The translations under genes were made by a program, and so were the position numbers. A DNA stretch of 64,000 nt, from contig CACYQO010000018.1 of the NCBI GenBank assembly GCA_902776545.1, positions 1 to 64,000 on the forward strand. Direction: 5' to 3'. Positions 34,100-44,000 of the stretch are shown here, piece after piece. Numbering within the stretch: the stretch's first letter is position 1; every line of letters starts with the position of its first letter. Source of the DNA: an uncultured Prevotellaceae bacterium (GTDB taxonomy: Bacteria; Bacteroidota; Bacteroidia; Bacteroidales; Bacteroidaceae). The notes below the pieces were generated by a model. It made no database searches. It was not told where the DNA came from and saw only the letters and a program-made list of their open reading frames with translations.

Positions 34100-36055
34100 A
34101 TGGCGAAGAAACAATTACTCAACAGCAACAACATCACGGCGGGCGACATTAAGCGCCGCCATCCAAGGTACATGACCTGCGACACAGACAAACAGTATGC
34201 CCAGCTCGCAAGCGACATTTATGACCTCATACACCCAGAACTTGGCTTTGCTACAGACTGTGAAATTAGGAACGCCTGCATCAGCCTGGCTCTGTATTTT
34301 GAGGACCTTCACTCTGGCACACGCGTGTTCGAGACTTTCACTCATATATATAAGAAGATGTACGGAAGCTATCTGCCTTTTTATGCTTCGAAAGATGCCG
34401 AAAGCTTTGGCGCCAGCCTCGATGCCATGAGGTTCATGCTCTGGCATAGCCTCTGTGCTGAGCGTGAACAGCGCATCCTTAACCCCACGAACGATGGCAT
34501 GACAGAGATTGCCAAGAAACTGCTCGGACTATGGGAATCCAAGAAATCCACAATACAGCCCAACGAGGAATTAGCCGATTACATTTTTGCTGAAGAGACT
34601 CAGGAAGATGCCGACCACGTGAAGCTTGTACTCATCTGGCTAAGCCGTTACTGCTGCCTCGGGCGCTGGCACACAAACACTCAACCCGAAGAAGATCCTA
34701 ATTTGAGGAATCTCTTCCAGAGTGCCGACAAAGACACGCTGCTTTATGCAGGAGAGTGTTTTTCGCTGTTCGACAAACCCGTATGGCCCCTGTCGCTTAT
34801 GCCACAGCACATCTATGCAGAGATGATACGCCTCGATATGGATGATCCTAATGACGAGCTGGCTGATGCCATCGACCACATGGAATGGAAACCCTTCGCC
34901 ATCTATCAAGTAGTGGATACTGATGGTCAGAGAGTCAGGCTGAAGGATTTTAATGGTGATACATTCAGCGTAAGCCAGTCAGACTTCATGGGCAATGTCC
35001 GACAGTTGGCTCGTCAGAATACCCATCTGGCTGGAGCTTTCATTTGCCTAAGCGGCGTATGGCGGCTTAACGGGCCAAGCCTTTGGTCGAGTCCTACCAA
35101 GAAGCAACAGGAGAGTTATCTCGAAAAGCGAAAACAGGAATACAGCATCCAACACGACTATGTGGGACAGTACGACAGTTTCATTGCCAAACATGGTGGA
35201 GAAAGGCTATATTTCTTCCGCGACGCGGAGGATTATATGCAATGGATGGAGACGGAATTAGGCCTGCAGCGTACAAAGTTGCCTGTGCCAGATGACTATC
35301 TGACCCAACCTTTGGCCTCGTTCTTCGAGGATAATGGCGCGATTTGTCAGTGCTTCGACGCCAAGGCCATTAGGCATCCTGGCAATCCGTATTACGACAA
35401 GGCCTTCGCTGGAGAGCATGGCATGGCATTTGTAAGTGGTGACGCCTGTAGTCCGGGGATGCTGTTCCATTTGCTGAAGCACGATCTGTTGCCAGATGCG
35501 ATGTTCAACGACTTCCGTGGTCGGGAGCATGGGCGGCTGCTGATGCAGGACAACATCGAGTTCGTGGCACGCTGCTTGGGCCGTAACTTCGAAAGCAGCG
35601 AAGTGGTACGTCCCCGTACTTACCAGTTAGACACAAGTAACGAAGAGTCGGTCATGGAGAAATACATGAATAAGATGTCATACGAGAAGTTCGTGGATAT
35701 GCTCGATGCCGAGGAAATTATCGTAAGCCGCTCTCGCAAGGAGTGGGAGGTGCTAATGGCAGACAATGTGACCACCGTCATTCGCGATGTGGAGAAAGAC
35801 AAGGAGTATGAGATGCCGACTCGTGATCTATACGAGGCATTCCTCGCCTTAGACAAAAACGACATCCAGATTGCTACCGTCGCAAAGTACGTCGGCAAAC
35901 AGAATGCTCCAGCCGCTTCAGCCCTACTCTACGCTACGGTGGGACAAGGTCAGGGCTTCAACAACCTCCGCAAGGTCGTCAACGAGGCCGTAGAACGTGG
36001 CGGTCTGGAGGAACTGGAAAGACTAATCAGGGCAAACTTTGAAAAGAACGGATAA
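34100..36055 (+). CDS. DUF3843-like protein of unknown function
   Basis: A 651-residue soluble protein starting MAKKQLLNSNN, chosen because the promoter at 34072-34079 lies within the longer open frame. The N-terminal ~350 residues (SDIYDLIHPELGF, CISLALYFEDLHSGTRVFETF) resemble the Bacteroidetes family DUF3843. The C-terminal part (from ~residue 380) has no family I recognise. No catalytic motif, signal peptide or membrane segment is visible. Its neighbours (helicase, exonuclease, pRiA4b ORF-3-like and HU-like genes) point to a DNA-related accessory role, but that is inference. Confidence 0.72.
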   Translation: MAKKQLLNSNNITAGDIKRRHPRYMTCDTDKQYAQLASDIYDLIHPELGFATDCEIRNACISLALYFEDLHSGTRVFETFTHIYKKMYGSYLPFYASKDAESFGASLDAMRFMLWHSLCAEREQRILNPTNDGMTEIAKKLLGLWESKKSTIQPNEELADYIFAEETQEDADHVKLVLIWLSRYCCLGRWHTNTQPEEDPNLRNLFQSADKDTLLYAGECFSLFDKPVWPLSLMPQHIYAEMIRLDMDDPNDELADAIDHMEWKPFAIYQVVDTDGQRVRLKDFNGDTFSVSQSDFMGNVRQLARQNTHLAGAFICLSGVWRLNGPSLWSSPTKKQQESYLEKRKQEYSIQHDYVGQYDSFIAKHGGERLYFFRDAEDYMQWMETELGLQRTKLPVPDDYLTQPLASFFEDNGAICQCFDAKAIRHPGNPYYDKAFAGEHGMAFVSGDACSPGMLFHLLKHDLLPDAMFNDFRGREHGRLLMQDNIEFVARCLGRNFESSEVVRPRTYQLDTSNEESVMEKYMNKMSYEKFVDMLDAEEIIVSRSRKEWEVLMADNVTTVIRDVEKDKEYEMPTRDLYEAFLALDKNDIQIATVAKYVGKQNAPAASALLYATVGQGQGFNNLRKVVNEAVERGGLEELERLIRANFEKNG

Positions 36056-36085
36056 TTCGTTTTGAGCCAGTAAAAATCTGTCAGT

Positions 36086-36706
36086 TCATCGCAGCACATA
36101 GTATTTCTGGCTTCTTTGGCCTCGGCTGGTGATGCCCGTCGAAGGGTTGAGGGCCAGCTTGCGTAGCTCCTGACTGGCTGTCGTTCGTGAAAGTCCCGTC
36201 AGGCGCATATAGTCTGGAACTCTCATGAACATGTTCTTCTGCAGGAAATCACGGGCTTTCTCGATGCGCTCTTCAAGTGTAAACTTCGACTTCTTGATGC
36301 GGCTCACCCCACCCCGTTCAAGCACACACTTATGGCGAGTGCTCCTAATGAGATCCTTGTCAGCTCTGTAGGCCACGCCCGTCACTCCGATACTCTTCGC
36401 GTTATGGCTTGGCTCGCCAGGCTCGAAAGCATCTTGCAGCATGTCGCTTCTCACACCGAGTTTCGCGTTAAAGGTGCCAATGCCGTCGAGCTTCACTGAG
36501 AATCCTTCTGCCATGCAAAGTGCCAGTTTCTCACTGACCAGCGACATGACAGCCAAGATATGACTTTCCTCCATGTGGCCTTCACGAGCACATTGACTCA
36601 CAAACTCTTCGTAACTTTTCGGCGTTAATTCCATCTGGTAATAAGCCTGGGTCCTGCCTGTACCATTCAGGTCTGGTATTTCCCTTTTGATATACTTTGC
36701 GTACAT
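36086..36706 (-). CDS. HU-like DNA-binding protein with C-terminal winged helix (HU_HIG type)
   Basis: A 206-residue protein. The N-terminal HU-type domain starts MYAKYIKREIPDLNGTGRTQ and includes FSVKLDGIGTFNAKLG, as in the Bacteroidetes HU_HIG family. The C-terminal ~60 residues form a likely winged helix (MRLTGLSRTTASQELRKL). ATG 36706 is chosen from the family start and the -7 element at 36738-36745; the frame is open to 36790. It probably binds DNA as an architectural factor or regulator. Confidence 0.85.
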   Translation of the reverse strand: MYAKYIKREIPDLNGTGRTQAYYQMELTPKSYEEFVSQCAREGHMEESHILAVMSLVSEKLALCMAEGFSVKLDGIGTFNAKLGVRSDMLQDAFEPGEPSHNAKSIGVTGVAYRADKDLIRSTRHKCVLERGGVSRIKKSKFTLEERIEKARDFLQKNMFMRVPDYMRLTGLSRTTASQELRKLALNPSTGITSRGQRSQKYYVLR

Positions 36707-36737
36707 AGTTTTATGCTTGACTTGATAGTTCTTGCTG

Positions 36738-36745
36738 CAAAGATA
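36738..36745 (-). promoter_or_regulatory. -7 promoter element for the HU-like gene
   Basis: TATCTTTG on the minus strand followed by CAGC, 31 bases before the ATG at 36706. Confidence 0.65.
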
Positions 36746-36790
36746 CACAAAAGGTCTGAAAAACACAAAATAATGCCGAAGATTTATCAA

Positions 36791-37084
36791 TCAATGCCTT
36801 TGTTTTAATAAACATTGTCTTTGTTTTAACAGACATTGACGTGATTTTTACTTTAGGACGGCACTCCCTACCTTTTAGGACGGCCCCTTAGAACCTTTTA
36901 CACGGCATCTCACATCTTTTTCCAAACACCTGCTTCGCCGCAAACCAGAAGAAGTAAAGAAGAAACAGCGTTCTTCCATCTATTGACGCTATATATTCAC
37001 TTGCTTCCAACCCGTTTCATACGAAAAAACGCCCTCGTGATTAATTTTTTGAACTTTACTACATCGTTTCTCACTAATAATTTG
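36791..37084. other. AT-rich intergenic region with short direct repeats
   Basis: Contains repeated phrases: CATTGTCTTTGTTTTAA-like units (36798-36840) and TTTTAGGACGGC twice plus a TTTTACACGGC variant (36851-36907). No gene is seen. It lies between divergent genes, and base composition is lower in GC than the surroundings. Confidence 0.5.
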
Positions 37085-37306
37085 TACCTTTGCAGCTGCA
37101 TTCCGCAAAGAGTGCAAGGACATATTGCTCAATACTCTCTCAATCACCACACGAGAAAAAAGAGCAAACTTCCATTATTGGGACTGCAACCCAAACGGGC
37201 GCAGATTTCCCATATTTGGAAGTGGCTTGTGGTGAGCTGAGAGAGGTATGGCGAAAGTCTGCGCCTCTTTAGTTGGTTGAAGTTTCACAATTTAAACAGG
37301 TGCTTT
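37085..37306 (+). promoter_or_regulatory. Promoter and long structured leader of the YD-repeat lipoprotein gene
   Basis: A TACCTTTG -7 element (37085-37092) is followed by about 205 untranslated bases. TTGGG/CCCAA (near 37178-37194) and a long-range GGCGCAGA/TCTGCGCC pair (37198-37205 with 37258-37265), followed by CTCTTTAG, suggest a folded RNA. It could be a cis-regulatory leader or a separate small RNA. No known riboswitch class was recognised. Confidence 0.45.
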
Positions 37307-38155
37307 ATGAAAACAGGTTTATTCATGATTATGGGATTTGCCGCGATGCTTGTCCTAACAAGCTGTTCGTCCGACGATGGTGACAACGGCAATTCTGGTG
37401 GTATTGGCAAGAAATATCTTGCCGAGATTACAGTAAAGGAACATCCGTGGAAGTATGGCGAACGATCCAACAACGGTGAAGACTATGAGAATTTCAAATA
37501 TGACGAAAAGGGAAATCTAATTGAAAAGTCAACAAATTACGTTGACAAAACTACAGGTACACGCTTATATCGAAGATACAAATACACCTACGATGACAGA
37601 AACAGGCTCACCGTAATGGACCAGTGGAGTCTTTCTTTTGCCGAATGTAAATATCAATATAATGAGTTTGACTCCGTTTCTGTCATGACTAAATATGACA
37701 GCGATGGGAAACCTCTCACAGAATACACATACGAATATGATAGCAACAAACGCCTTTCAAAAGAGACAGAGCGCATGCTTTATATGGGGTCGGACTATGG
37801 CTATATATATGAGTACTCATACAGTGGTAACACTGTGACCATGGTTACGACTGATCTTAAATTCGGCACTCTTGAGAACACAACGGTCTATGAGTATGAC
37901 AGCCATCATAATTTGGTGAAATCATCAACGACAAATGCTGTAACAGGGACAACTACCGTGTATGATGATAATACCTATGAGTACAACGCCAAAGGTCAGT
38001 TGACGAGGTGGGCAAGCAAGAATTGGCTTCTGAAAAACGACATATCATATCGCGACTATTATTACAACGAGGACGGTACGATAGACAGAATCCATCTTTC
38101 CTATTCGTTCAAGGAAGATAAATCCGATTTGGTATATACATACACGTGGAAATGA
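37307..38155 (+). CDS. Lipoprotein with YD-like repeats
   Basis: A 282-residue protein with a lipoprotein signal (MKTGLFMIMGFAAMLVLTSC). After a Gly/Asn/Asp linker, the mature part has many tyrosine-aspartate motifs (NFKYDEKGNLIEKS, YTYDDRNRLT, YEYDSNKRLSKE, YEYNAKGQLTRW) spaced about 20-30 residues, like RHS/YD repeats that form beta shells. It is probably displayed on the cell surface and may bind a ligand; function unknown. The next gene overlaps it by ten bases. Codon use is AT-richer than in neighbours, compatible with transfer. Confidence 0.82.
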   Translation: MKTGLFMIMGFAAMLVLTSCSSDDGDNGNSGGIGKKYLAEITVKEHPWKYGERSNNGEDYENFKYDEKGNLIEKSTNYVDKTTGTRLYRRYKYTYDDRNRLTVMDQWSLSFAECKYQYNEFDSVSVMTKYDSDGKPLTEYTYEYDSNKRLSKETERMLYMGSDYGYIYEYSYSGNTVTMVTTDLKFGTLENTTVYEYDSHHNLVKSSTTNAVTGTTTVYDDNTYEYNAKGQLTRWASKNWLLKNDISYRDYYYNEDGTIDRIHLSYSFKEDKSDLVYTYTWK

Positions 38156-38706
38156 TTCCCAAATATCAAATAATTATGGAAAGACTATTAAATATTCTCA
38201 CCAATCCCGACAAGAGGCACGTCTGGATTCTCAACCGAAAATACTGCCCCAACAAGGCAATGGCTGAAGGCAAGGCTTGGGTCTTATACTCTTACGATCC
38301 TGTGGCGCAAGAAACGCCTTTCTCGCTGGAAGCCATCATGAACATAGAAAACTACAACTATAAGACGTTTATTCAGGCATACAAGACCGAGCGGAAGGAA
38401 ATATTGGATGATGATGCTCAGGACATGAGGATTCTGGCCGTTTGGAGCTTCTATAACAACGTGAGGAAGGATGACGTAATGCTCTTTGTTCACGGAAATG
38501 AAATAGAAGGCTATTATGCCATAACAGGCGAACAGGTGGTATGTCAGAACGAAGAGAACTTCTGCCTGCACAGTTGGGAGGCCGAGACGATACGCTTTAA
38601 CCAACCCGTTTGCATCGAAAGCAGATTCGGCAGTCCTTTCTTCAAGATGATTGGCGACTTCAAGAAGGAGGTCGTTGCTGCACTAAGGAAAGCAATTAAA
38701 TCATAG
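38146..38706 (+). CDS. Hypothetical protein downstream of the YD lipoprotein
   Basis: A 186-residue soluble protein without signal peptide. I recognise no family. The part from about residue 100 (NNVRKDDVMLFVHGNEIEGYYAITGE) has the look of an EVE/PUA-like small beta domain, but this is weak. Internal Mets at residues 3 and 11 are alternative starts; with the first Met it overlaps the lipoprotein gene by ten bases, implying co-translation. A strong terminator follows. Confidence 0.65.
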   Translation: MEMIPKYQIIMERLLNILTNPDKRHVWILNRKYCPNKAMAEGKAWVLYSYDPVAQETPFSLEAIMNIENYNYKTFIQAYKTERKEILDDDAQDMRILAVWSFYNNVRKDDVMLFVHGNEIEGYYAITGEQVVCQNEENFCLHSWEAETIRFNQPVCIESRFGSPFFKMIGDFKKEVVAALRKAIKS

Positions 38707-38730
38707 TAGGAAAAGCGAATATCTAAAAAC

Positions 38731-38772
38731 TTCGGGAGGCCGACGCTGGAGATTCTACATCGGCCTCCCGAA
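38731..38772. terminator. Strong hairpin terminator
   Basis: TTCGGGAGGCCGA and TCGGCCTCCCGAA form a perfect 13-base stem with a 16-base loop, followed by TCTCTTTT. Confidence 0.88.
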
Positions 38773-39043
38773 TCTCTTTTCCGTCTACACTTTATTCCCT
38801 TGATGTATTTCTCAATCTTCTCTATGAGCAGACGTGTCGGCTCAATATATGGGTGATATTTTTATTTTGTGACGTAGGAAAAGAAATAATCCATAGGGAT
38901 TTTTAGCGAATTGCTCGCTGAGACATCCCGATAGGTTTATACCTTATTATATATGTACAGTCCTCGCTCTGCGAAACATTTTTGCCACTTTGTTTGGAAA
39001 TCTCGGAAAGTATTCGTAACTTTGCAGCATAAACTGAAGCATT
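38773..39043. other. Intergenic region before the FMN reductase gene
   Basis: Holds the TAACTTTG promoter at 39017-39024. A minus-strand stretch (38790-38856) reads as a short helix-like peptide (EPTRLLIEKIEKYIKG) without start or stop context and may be a gene remnant. Confidence 0.4.
39017..39024 (+). promoter_or_regulatory. -7 promoter element for the FMN reductase gene
   Basis: TAACTTTG followed by CAGC, 19 bases before the ATG at 39044. Confidence 0.75.
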
Positions 39044-39589
39044 ATGAAGAAAATCCTTTTTATCGTCGGATCGCTGAGGGAGGGCTCCTTCAACCGACAG
39101 TTGGCCCGCGAGGCTGAACAGATGATTGGCGCACGCGCCGAAGTGACTTACCTGGACTATACGGATGTGCCGCTGATGAATCAGGATATTGAGTTTCCTG
39201 AGCCGGAGGCAGTGAGCCGTCTGCGAGCATCGGTGAAAGAGGCTGAAGGCATCTGGGTGTTCACGCCAGAGTATAACTTCAGCTATCCTGGTCACGTGAA
39301 GAACCTGTTCGATTGGCTATCCCGCCCATTGGTGGCTGGTGACTATGAGACACCAACCGTCATCAATGGCAAGAAAGTGGCCTTGAGTGGTGCAGGCGGC
39401 AAGATGGCTACAGCCAAATGCCGCGAGAAACTGACGGAACTGCTCACCCTCCTCAAGGCCGATGTAATGGAACAGCAGACGGGTATCGTGCTGAACCTTG
39501 AGGCCTGGACGGAGGGGCGTATGATTCTCAGCGATGAGCAGAAAGATGCACTGAAGGATCAGGTTGAGGCTTTCTTGAAGCTCGTGTGA
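39044..39589 (+). CDS. NADPH-dependent FMN reductase-like flavoprotein
   Basis: A 181-residue flavodoxin-fold reductase. The FMN-phosphate loop is GSLREGSFNRQLA near residue 9, and TPEYNFSYPGHVKNLFDWLSR is the flavin-ring motif of the NADPH-dependent FMN reductase family (chromate/quinone/azo reductase-like). Substrate unknown. The 3' end overlaps the convergent gltD gene by 31 bases. Confidence 0.9.
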   Translation: MKKILFIVGSLREGSFNRQLAREAEQMIGARAEVTYLDYTDVPLMNQDIEFPEPEAVSRLRASVKEAEGIWVFTPEYNFSYPGHVKNLFDWLSRPLVAGDYETPTVINGKKVALSGAGGKMATAKCREKLTELLTLLKADVMEQQTGIVLNLEAWTEGRMILSDEQKDALKDQVEAFLKLV

Positions 39590-40938
39590 AGGTAGGCATC
39601 GACCTTCTGGACCGTCTGACGGCCACTGGCCATCGCACGGACGACAAGGCTTGCACCATTGGCAGCATCACCACAGACGAACACATTCTCTGCATACTGC
39701 GGATGCTCAGGCTTGAGGAAGCCCATAGCCAGCAGCACGAGTTCGGCCTTGATGATCTCAGGCTGACCCTTCTCGACCATGATAGGACGACCACCCTCAG
39801 GATTCGGTTTCCAGTCAATCTCCTGTACACGGACTCCTGTGAGTTTACCGTTCTCACCCAGGAACTCCAGCGTATTGATGTTCCAGCGACGGGTACAGCC
39901 TTCCTCATGTGAGGAAGTGGTCTTGAGGGTGCGAGGCCATTCGGGCCAGGGGTTCTGCGGATCCTCAGGACCTTCCACGGGCTTGGGCATAATCTCTATT
40001 TGGGTTACACTCTTACAACCCTGGCGATGGGCAGTACCGATGCAGTCAGAGCCTGTGTCACCACCACCGATCACGAGGACATCCTTGCCCTTTGCGGTGA
40101 TACGTTCATCCTTGCTAAACTCCATACCAGCCAAAATGCGATTCTGCTGCGAGAGCAGCTCGAGGGCGAAATGTACGCCTTTTAGCTCACGGCCAGGAGC
40201 CTTGAGATCTCTGGCGGTTGGTGTGCCAGTGGCGATGACAATGGCATCGAACTGTTGCGTAAGCTGCTGTAATACAGCAGCAGACTCAACGGCTTCTCCG
40301 TATTTAAACTCGATACCTTCTGCCTCCATCAAGCGCAGCCTTCTGTCGATGATGGCCTTGTTGAGCTTAAAGTTTGGGATACCATAGCGCAGGAGTCCGC
40401 CTACGGCCTCGTTCTTCTCGAAGACCGTGACGCTGTATCCCATGTGGTTAAGGTCGTTGGCAGCAGCGAGTCCTGCAGGACCTGCACCGATGACGGCTAT
40501 CTTCTTCCCATTACGTACGATGTCTGTTCTTGGCAGGATATACCCTTCACGGAAGGCAGCCTCGACGATGGAACACTCGTCTTCACGGTTTGTGGTCGGC
40601 TCGTGGTTGAAACGGTTCAGCACGCAGGCTTTCTCGCAGAGTGCAGGGCAGATGCGGCCTGTGAACTCAGGGAAGGGGTTGGTGCTGCTGAGCAGGCGAT
40701 AAGCCAGTTCCCAGTCACCTTTATACAGGGCATCGTTCCATTCCGGTGCCTTATTGCCCAGCGGGCAAGCCCAGTGGCAGAAAGGTACGCCACAGTCCAT
40801 ACAACGGCTTGCCTGCAACTTACGCTCGCGGGTGCTAAGTGTCTGTTCCACTTCACTAAAGTCGTGGATTCTATCTTGAATAGGACGATAACCAGCCTCC
40901 TGACGGTGTATCTCCATGAATGCTTTTGGATTTCCCAT
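39559..40938 (-). CDS. gltD: Glutamate synthase small subunit
   Basis: A 459-residue NADPH-linked subunit of glutamate synthase, passing electrons to GltB. The N-terminal iron-sulfur region has CMDCGVPFCHWACPLGN and CPALCEKAC; the FAD site is VIGAGPAGLAAA and the NADPH site VIGGGDTGSDC. Length is typical. It follows gltB by 85 bases on the same strand, in an operon; the gap is filled with AT-rich inverted tandem units. Confidence 0.97.
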   Translation of the reverse strand: MGNPKAFMEIHRQEAGYRPIQDRIHDFSEVEQTLSTRERKLQASRCMDCGVPFCHWACPLGNKAPEWNDALYKGDWELAYRLLSSTNPFPEFTGRICPALCEKACVLNRFNHEPTTNREDECSIVEAAFREGYILPRTDIVRNGKKIAVIGAGPAGLAAANDLNHMGYSVTVFEKNEAVGGLLRYGIPNFKLNKAIIDRRLRLMEAEGIEFKYGEAVESAAVLQQLTQQFDAIVIATGTPTARDLKAPGRELKGVHFALELLSQQNRILAGMEFSKDERITAKGKDVLVIGGGDTGSDCIGTAHRQGCKSVTQIEIMPKPVEGPEDPQNPWPEWPRTLKTTSSHEEGCTRRWNINTLEFLGENGKLTGVRVQEIDWKPNPEGGRPIMVEKGQPEIIKAELVLLAMGFLKPEHPQYAENVFVCGDAANGASLVVRAMASGRQTVQKVDAYLHTSFKKAST

Positions 40939-40944
40939 GATGAA

Positions 40945-41023
40945 AAATTTAAAAATTTAAGAATTCAAAAATTAAAGATGCTCGATGATTTTAATCTTAT
41001 AATTTTTTCATTTTTACATTTTA
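40945..41023. repeat. AT-rich inverted tandem units between gltB and gltD
   Basis: AAATTTAAAAATTTAAGAATT-like units on the left are partly inverted by TTTAATC, TTATAATTTTTTCATTTTTAC on the right. The same kind of block fills the carAB-asnB gap (63499-63581). Confidence 0.55.
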
Positions 41024-44000
41024 CTAATAGTCCCTTTGGATGTCAGCGATCTTTTCGTGAAGTTTCTTCATCTTCTCTTCCTCAAGTACACGTTTATACT
41101 CGATGGGGATGACCTGGATAAAGTCTTCTATATAGCGATGCCAGTTGTCGAGCATACGACCTGCGAGGGCAGAACCTGTATGCAGGTAGTGCTGACGGAT
41201 GAGTTCGAGCAGTTCCTTACGGCTAACGCTGTCTTCGACCAGTGAGAGTTCCACCATATCCATATTACAGAAGTAGTCGAACGTGTGGTCAGGGTCATAG
41301 ACGTATGCCACGCCACCACTCATACCAGCCGCAAAGTTGCGGCCCGTCTTACCGAGCACGACGACGCGTCCGCCTGTCATATACTCACAGCAGTGGTCGC
41401 CGGCACCCTCGATGACTGCGATGGCGCCCGAGTTACGCACACCAAAGCGCTCGCCCACCTTACCGTTGATATAGAGTTCTCCGCTGGTGGCTCCATAAAG
41501 ACCCGTGTTGCCGGCGATGATGTTCTCTTCAGCTTTGAAGTCATCGCTGCGACGGGTTGGCGGCAGGATCGAGATACGGCCGCCACTAAGACCCTTGCCG
41601 AAATAGTCGTTGGCCTCGCCCTCAAGGCGGATGTCAATGCCCTTCACCGCAAAGGCGCCGAACGACTGGCCTGCCGAGCCCATGAACTTAATCTTGATGG
41701 TACCCTCCGGCAGACCTTCCTCGCCGTACTTCCTGGCGATGACACCTGAGAGCATTGTACCCACGGCACGGTCCGTATTTTTGATGCCGTAATCCAGCGT
41801 CACTTCCTCGCCCTTTTCGATAGCCTTCGCTGCGGCCTTGATGATCTCTTCGTCGGCAACGCCTGTGATCTTCGTGAATGCGCTACGATCCCAATAGAGA
41901 GCCTTATCTGTCTCAGGCTTATGCAACAGACGACTGAAATCGATAGTCTTCTGCTTGTCTGTGGCATTGTCGGTGTTCACCTCAATGAGTTCCGTGTGGC
42001 CGATGATCTCCTTCAGGCTGTGGACGCCTATCTCAGACAGATATTCGCGCACCTGTTCAGCGAGGAACGTAAAGAAGTTCACGACGTATTCAGCGCGGCC
42101 TTCGAAGTGCTTGCGCAATTCAGGATTCTGCGTAGCGACACCCATCGGACAGGTGTTCGTGTTACATTTACGCATCATCACACAACCCAGCACGATCAGC
42201 GGCAGTGTGCCAAACGAGAACTCGTCGGCGCCCAGCATTGCCATGATGATTACATCCTTGGCGGTCTTCAGCTGACCGTCTGTCTGCAGGCGCACCTGGT
42301 TGCGGAGGCCGTTACGCACGAGTGTCTGCTGCGTCTCGGCCAGACCAATCTCAGGCGAGATACCTGCGAAGCGCATACTGCTGGCGGGGCTTGCACCCGT
42401 ACCACCCTCGGCACCGCTGATGACGATAAGGTCGGCTTTTGCCTTTGCCACACCTGCGGCAATCGTTCCTACGCCACTCTCGGCCACGAGCTTCACGCTG
42501 ACGGCAGCTGTTGGGTTGATGTTCTTGAGGTCAAAGATCAACTGAGCCAGATCCTCGATGCTATAGATATCGTGATGGGGTGGGGGCGAGATGAGCGAGA
42601 TGCCTGGGATGGCATTACGCGTCTTGGCGATGATATCGTTGACCTTGAATCCAGGCAACTGACCGCCCTCACCGGGCTTTGCACCTTGTGCCACCTTGAT
42701 CTGTATCTCTTCGGCGTTCACCAAATATTCAGCCGTCACACCAAAGCGACCGCTGGCAATCTGCTTGGTCTTGCTGCTGAGGCTGACGCCGTCCACCTCC
42801 GTATGATAGCGGACATTATCCTCACCGCCTTCACCAGTATTCGAGCGTGTACCGAGTTTGTTCATGGCTAAGGCCAGTGCCTCGTGGGCCTCGATGCTCA
42901 GGGCACCAAAACTCATGGCACCCGTCACGAAGTGCTTCACGATCGACTCCACACTCTCCACCTCTTCGAGGGGTACAGGTTTGGCAGCCTTCTTCCATCC
43001 GAAGAAATCCCTTATGAAGATGGGCTTCTCGCCACCATCAACGATGGCTGCCCACTGCTTAAACTTCTCATAGCTGCCCTGTCGTGTGGCCAGTTGCAGC
43101 TTGGCGATCGTCTCAGGATTCCAGGCATGCAGGATACCGTCCTTACGCCAGGCGAACTGTCCCTGATTCTTCAGGAAGGTTTGCTCTTTGGCTGCCTCAT
43201 GTAAACGGATCGCATCACGGGCAATCTCCTTCAGTCCGATACCACCGATGGTACTTGTCTCCGTACCGAAATACCGTCTCAGCAAGTCTTCGCTCAGTCC
43301 GATACTCTCGAAGATTTTCGCACCGCGATATGAGCGGATGGTCGAGATACCCATCTTCGACATAATCTTCTTCAGGCCCTTATCCACAGCCTTGATATAA
43401 TTCTTCTCAGCCGTTGCATACTCCTCCTGAATCTTGCCTTTCTTTACCAGATCGTCGAGGATGGCGAACGTCATATACGGACACAGCGCACTCGCACCAT
43501 AGCCCAGTAACAGCGCTGCGTGCATCGTCTCGCGGATCTCACCGCTCTCTACGATCAATGCCGTCTGCACGCGTTTACCCACGCTAATCAGGTAGTGGTG
43601 AACAGCACTCACAGCCAACAGACTTGGAATGGCCGCATGCTGCTCGTCAATGTCCCTGTCAGAAAGGATGATATAGTTCACACCCTCGTCCACGCTTGCC
43701 TCGGCCTCCTTGCAGAGGTCATCGAGCGACTTCCGCAAGCCTTCCTCGCCTTTCTCGATTTCGAAGAGCATGGCGAGCTTCTTGGTCTTGAAACCCTTGT
43801 AGCGGATGTTACACAGTATGTCTAATTGTGTGTTGGTCAGTACGGGCTGCGGCAGACGCACCATCTTACAGTTCGAGGCGTCGGGCGTAAGGATGTTTGT
43901 TCCTACGGCGCCGATATACTCCGTCAACGACATCACAAGCTCTTCGCGGATGGGGTCGATGGCGGGGTTCGTTACCTGTGCAAACTGCTGACGGAAGTAG

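Noticed and set aside
36851-36907. Direct repeats of TTTTAGGACGGC as iterons of an origin
   Set aside because: Only two good copies and one weak copy are present, with no replication gene nearby.
38790-38856. Minus-strand stretch reading EPTRLLIEKIEKYIKG
   Set aside because: It has a coding look but no start codon and a stop directly upstream; too short to call a pseudogene.
41921-42871. 316-codon plus-strand frame inside gltB
   Set aside because: Antisense shadow of a long conserved gene with high GC at third positions; no promoter.
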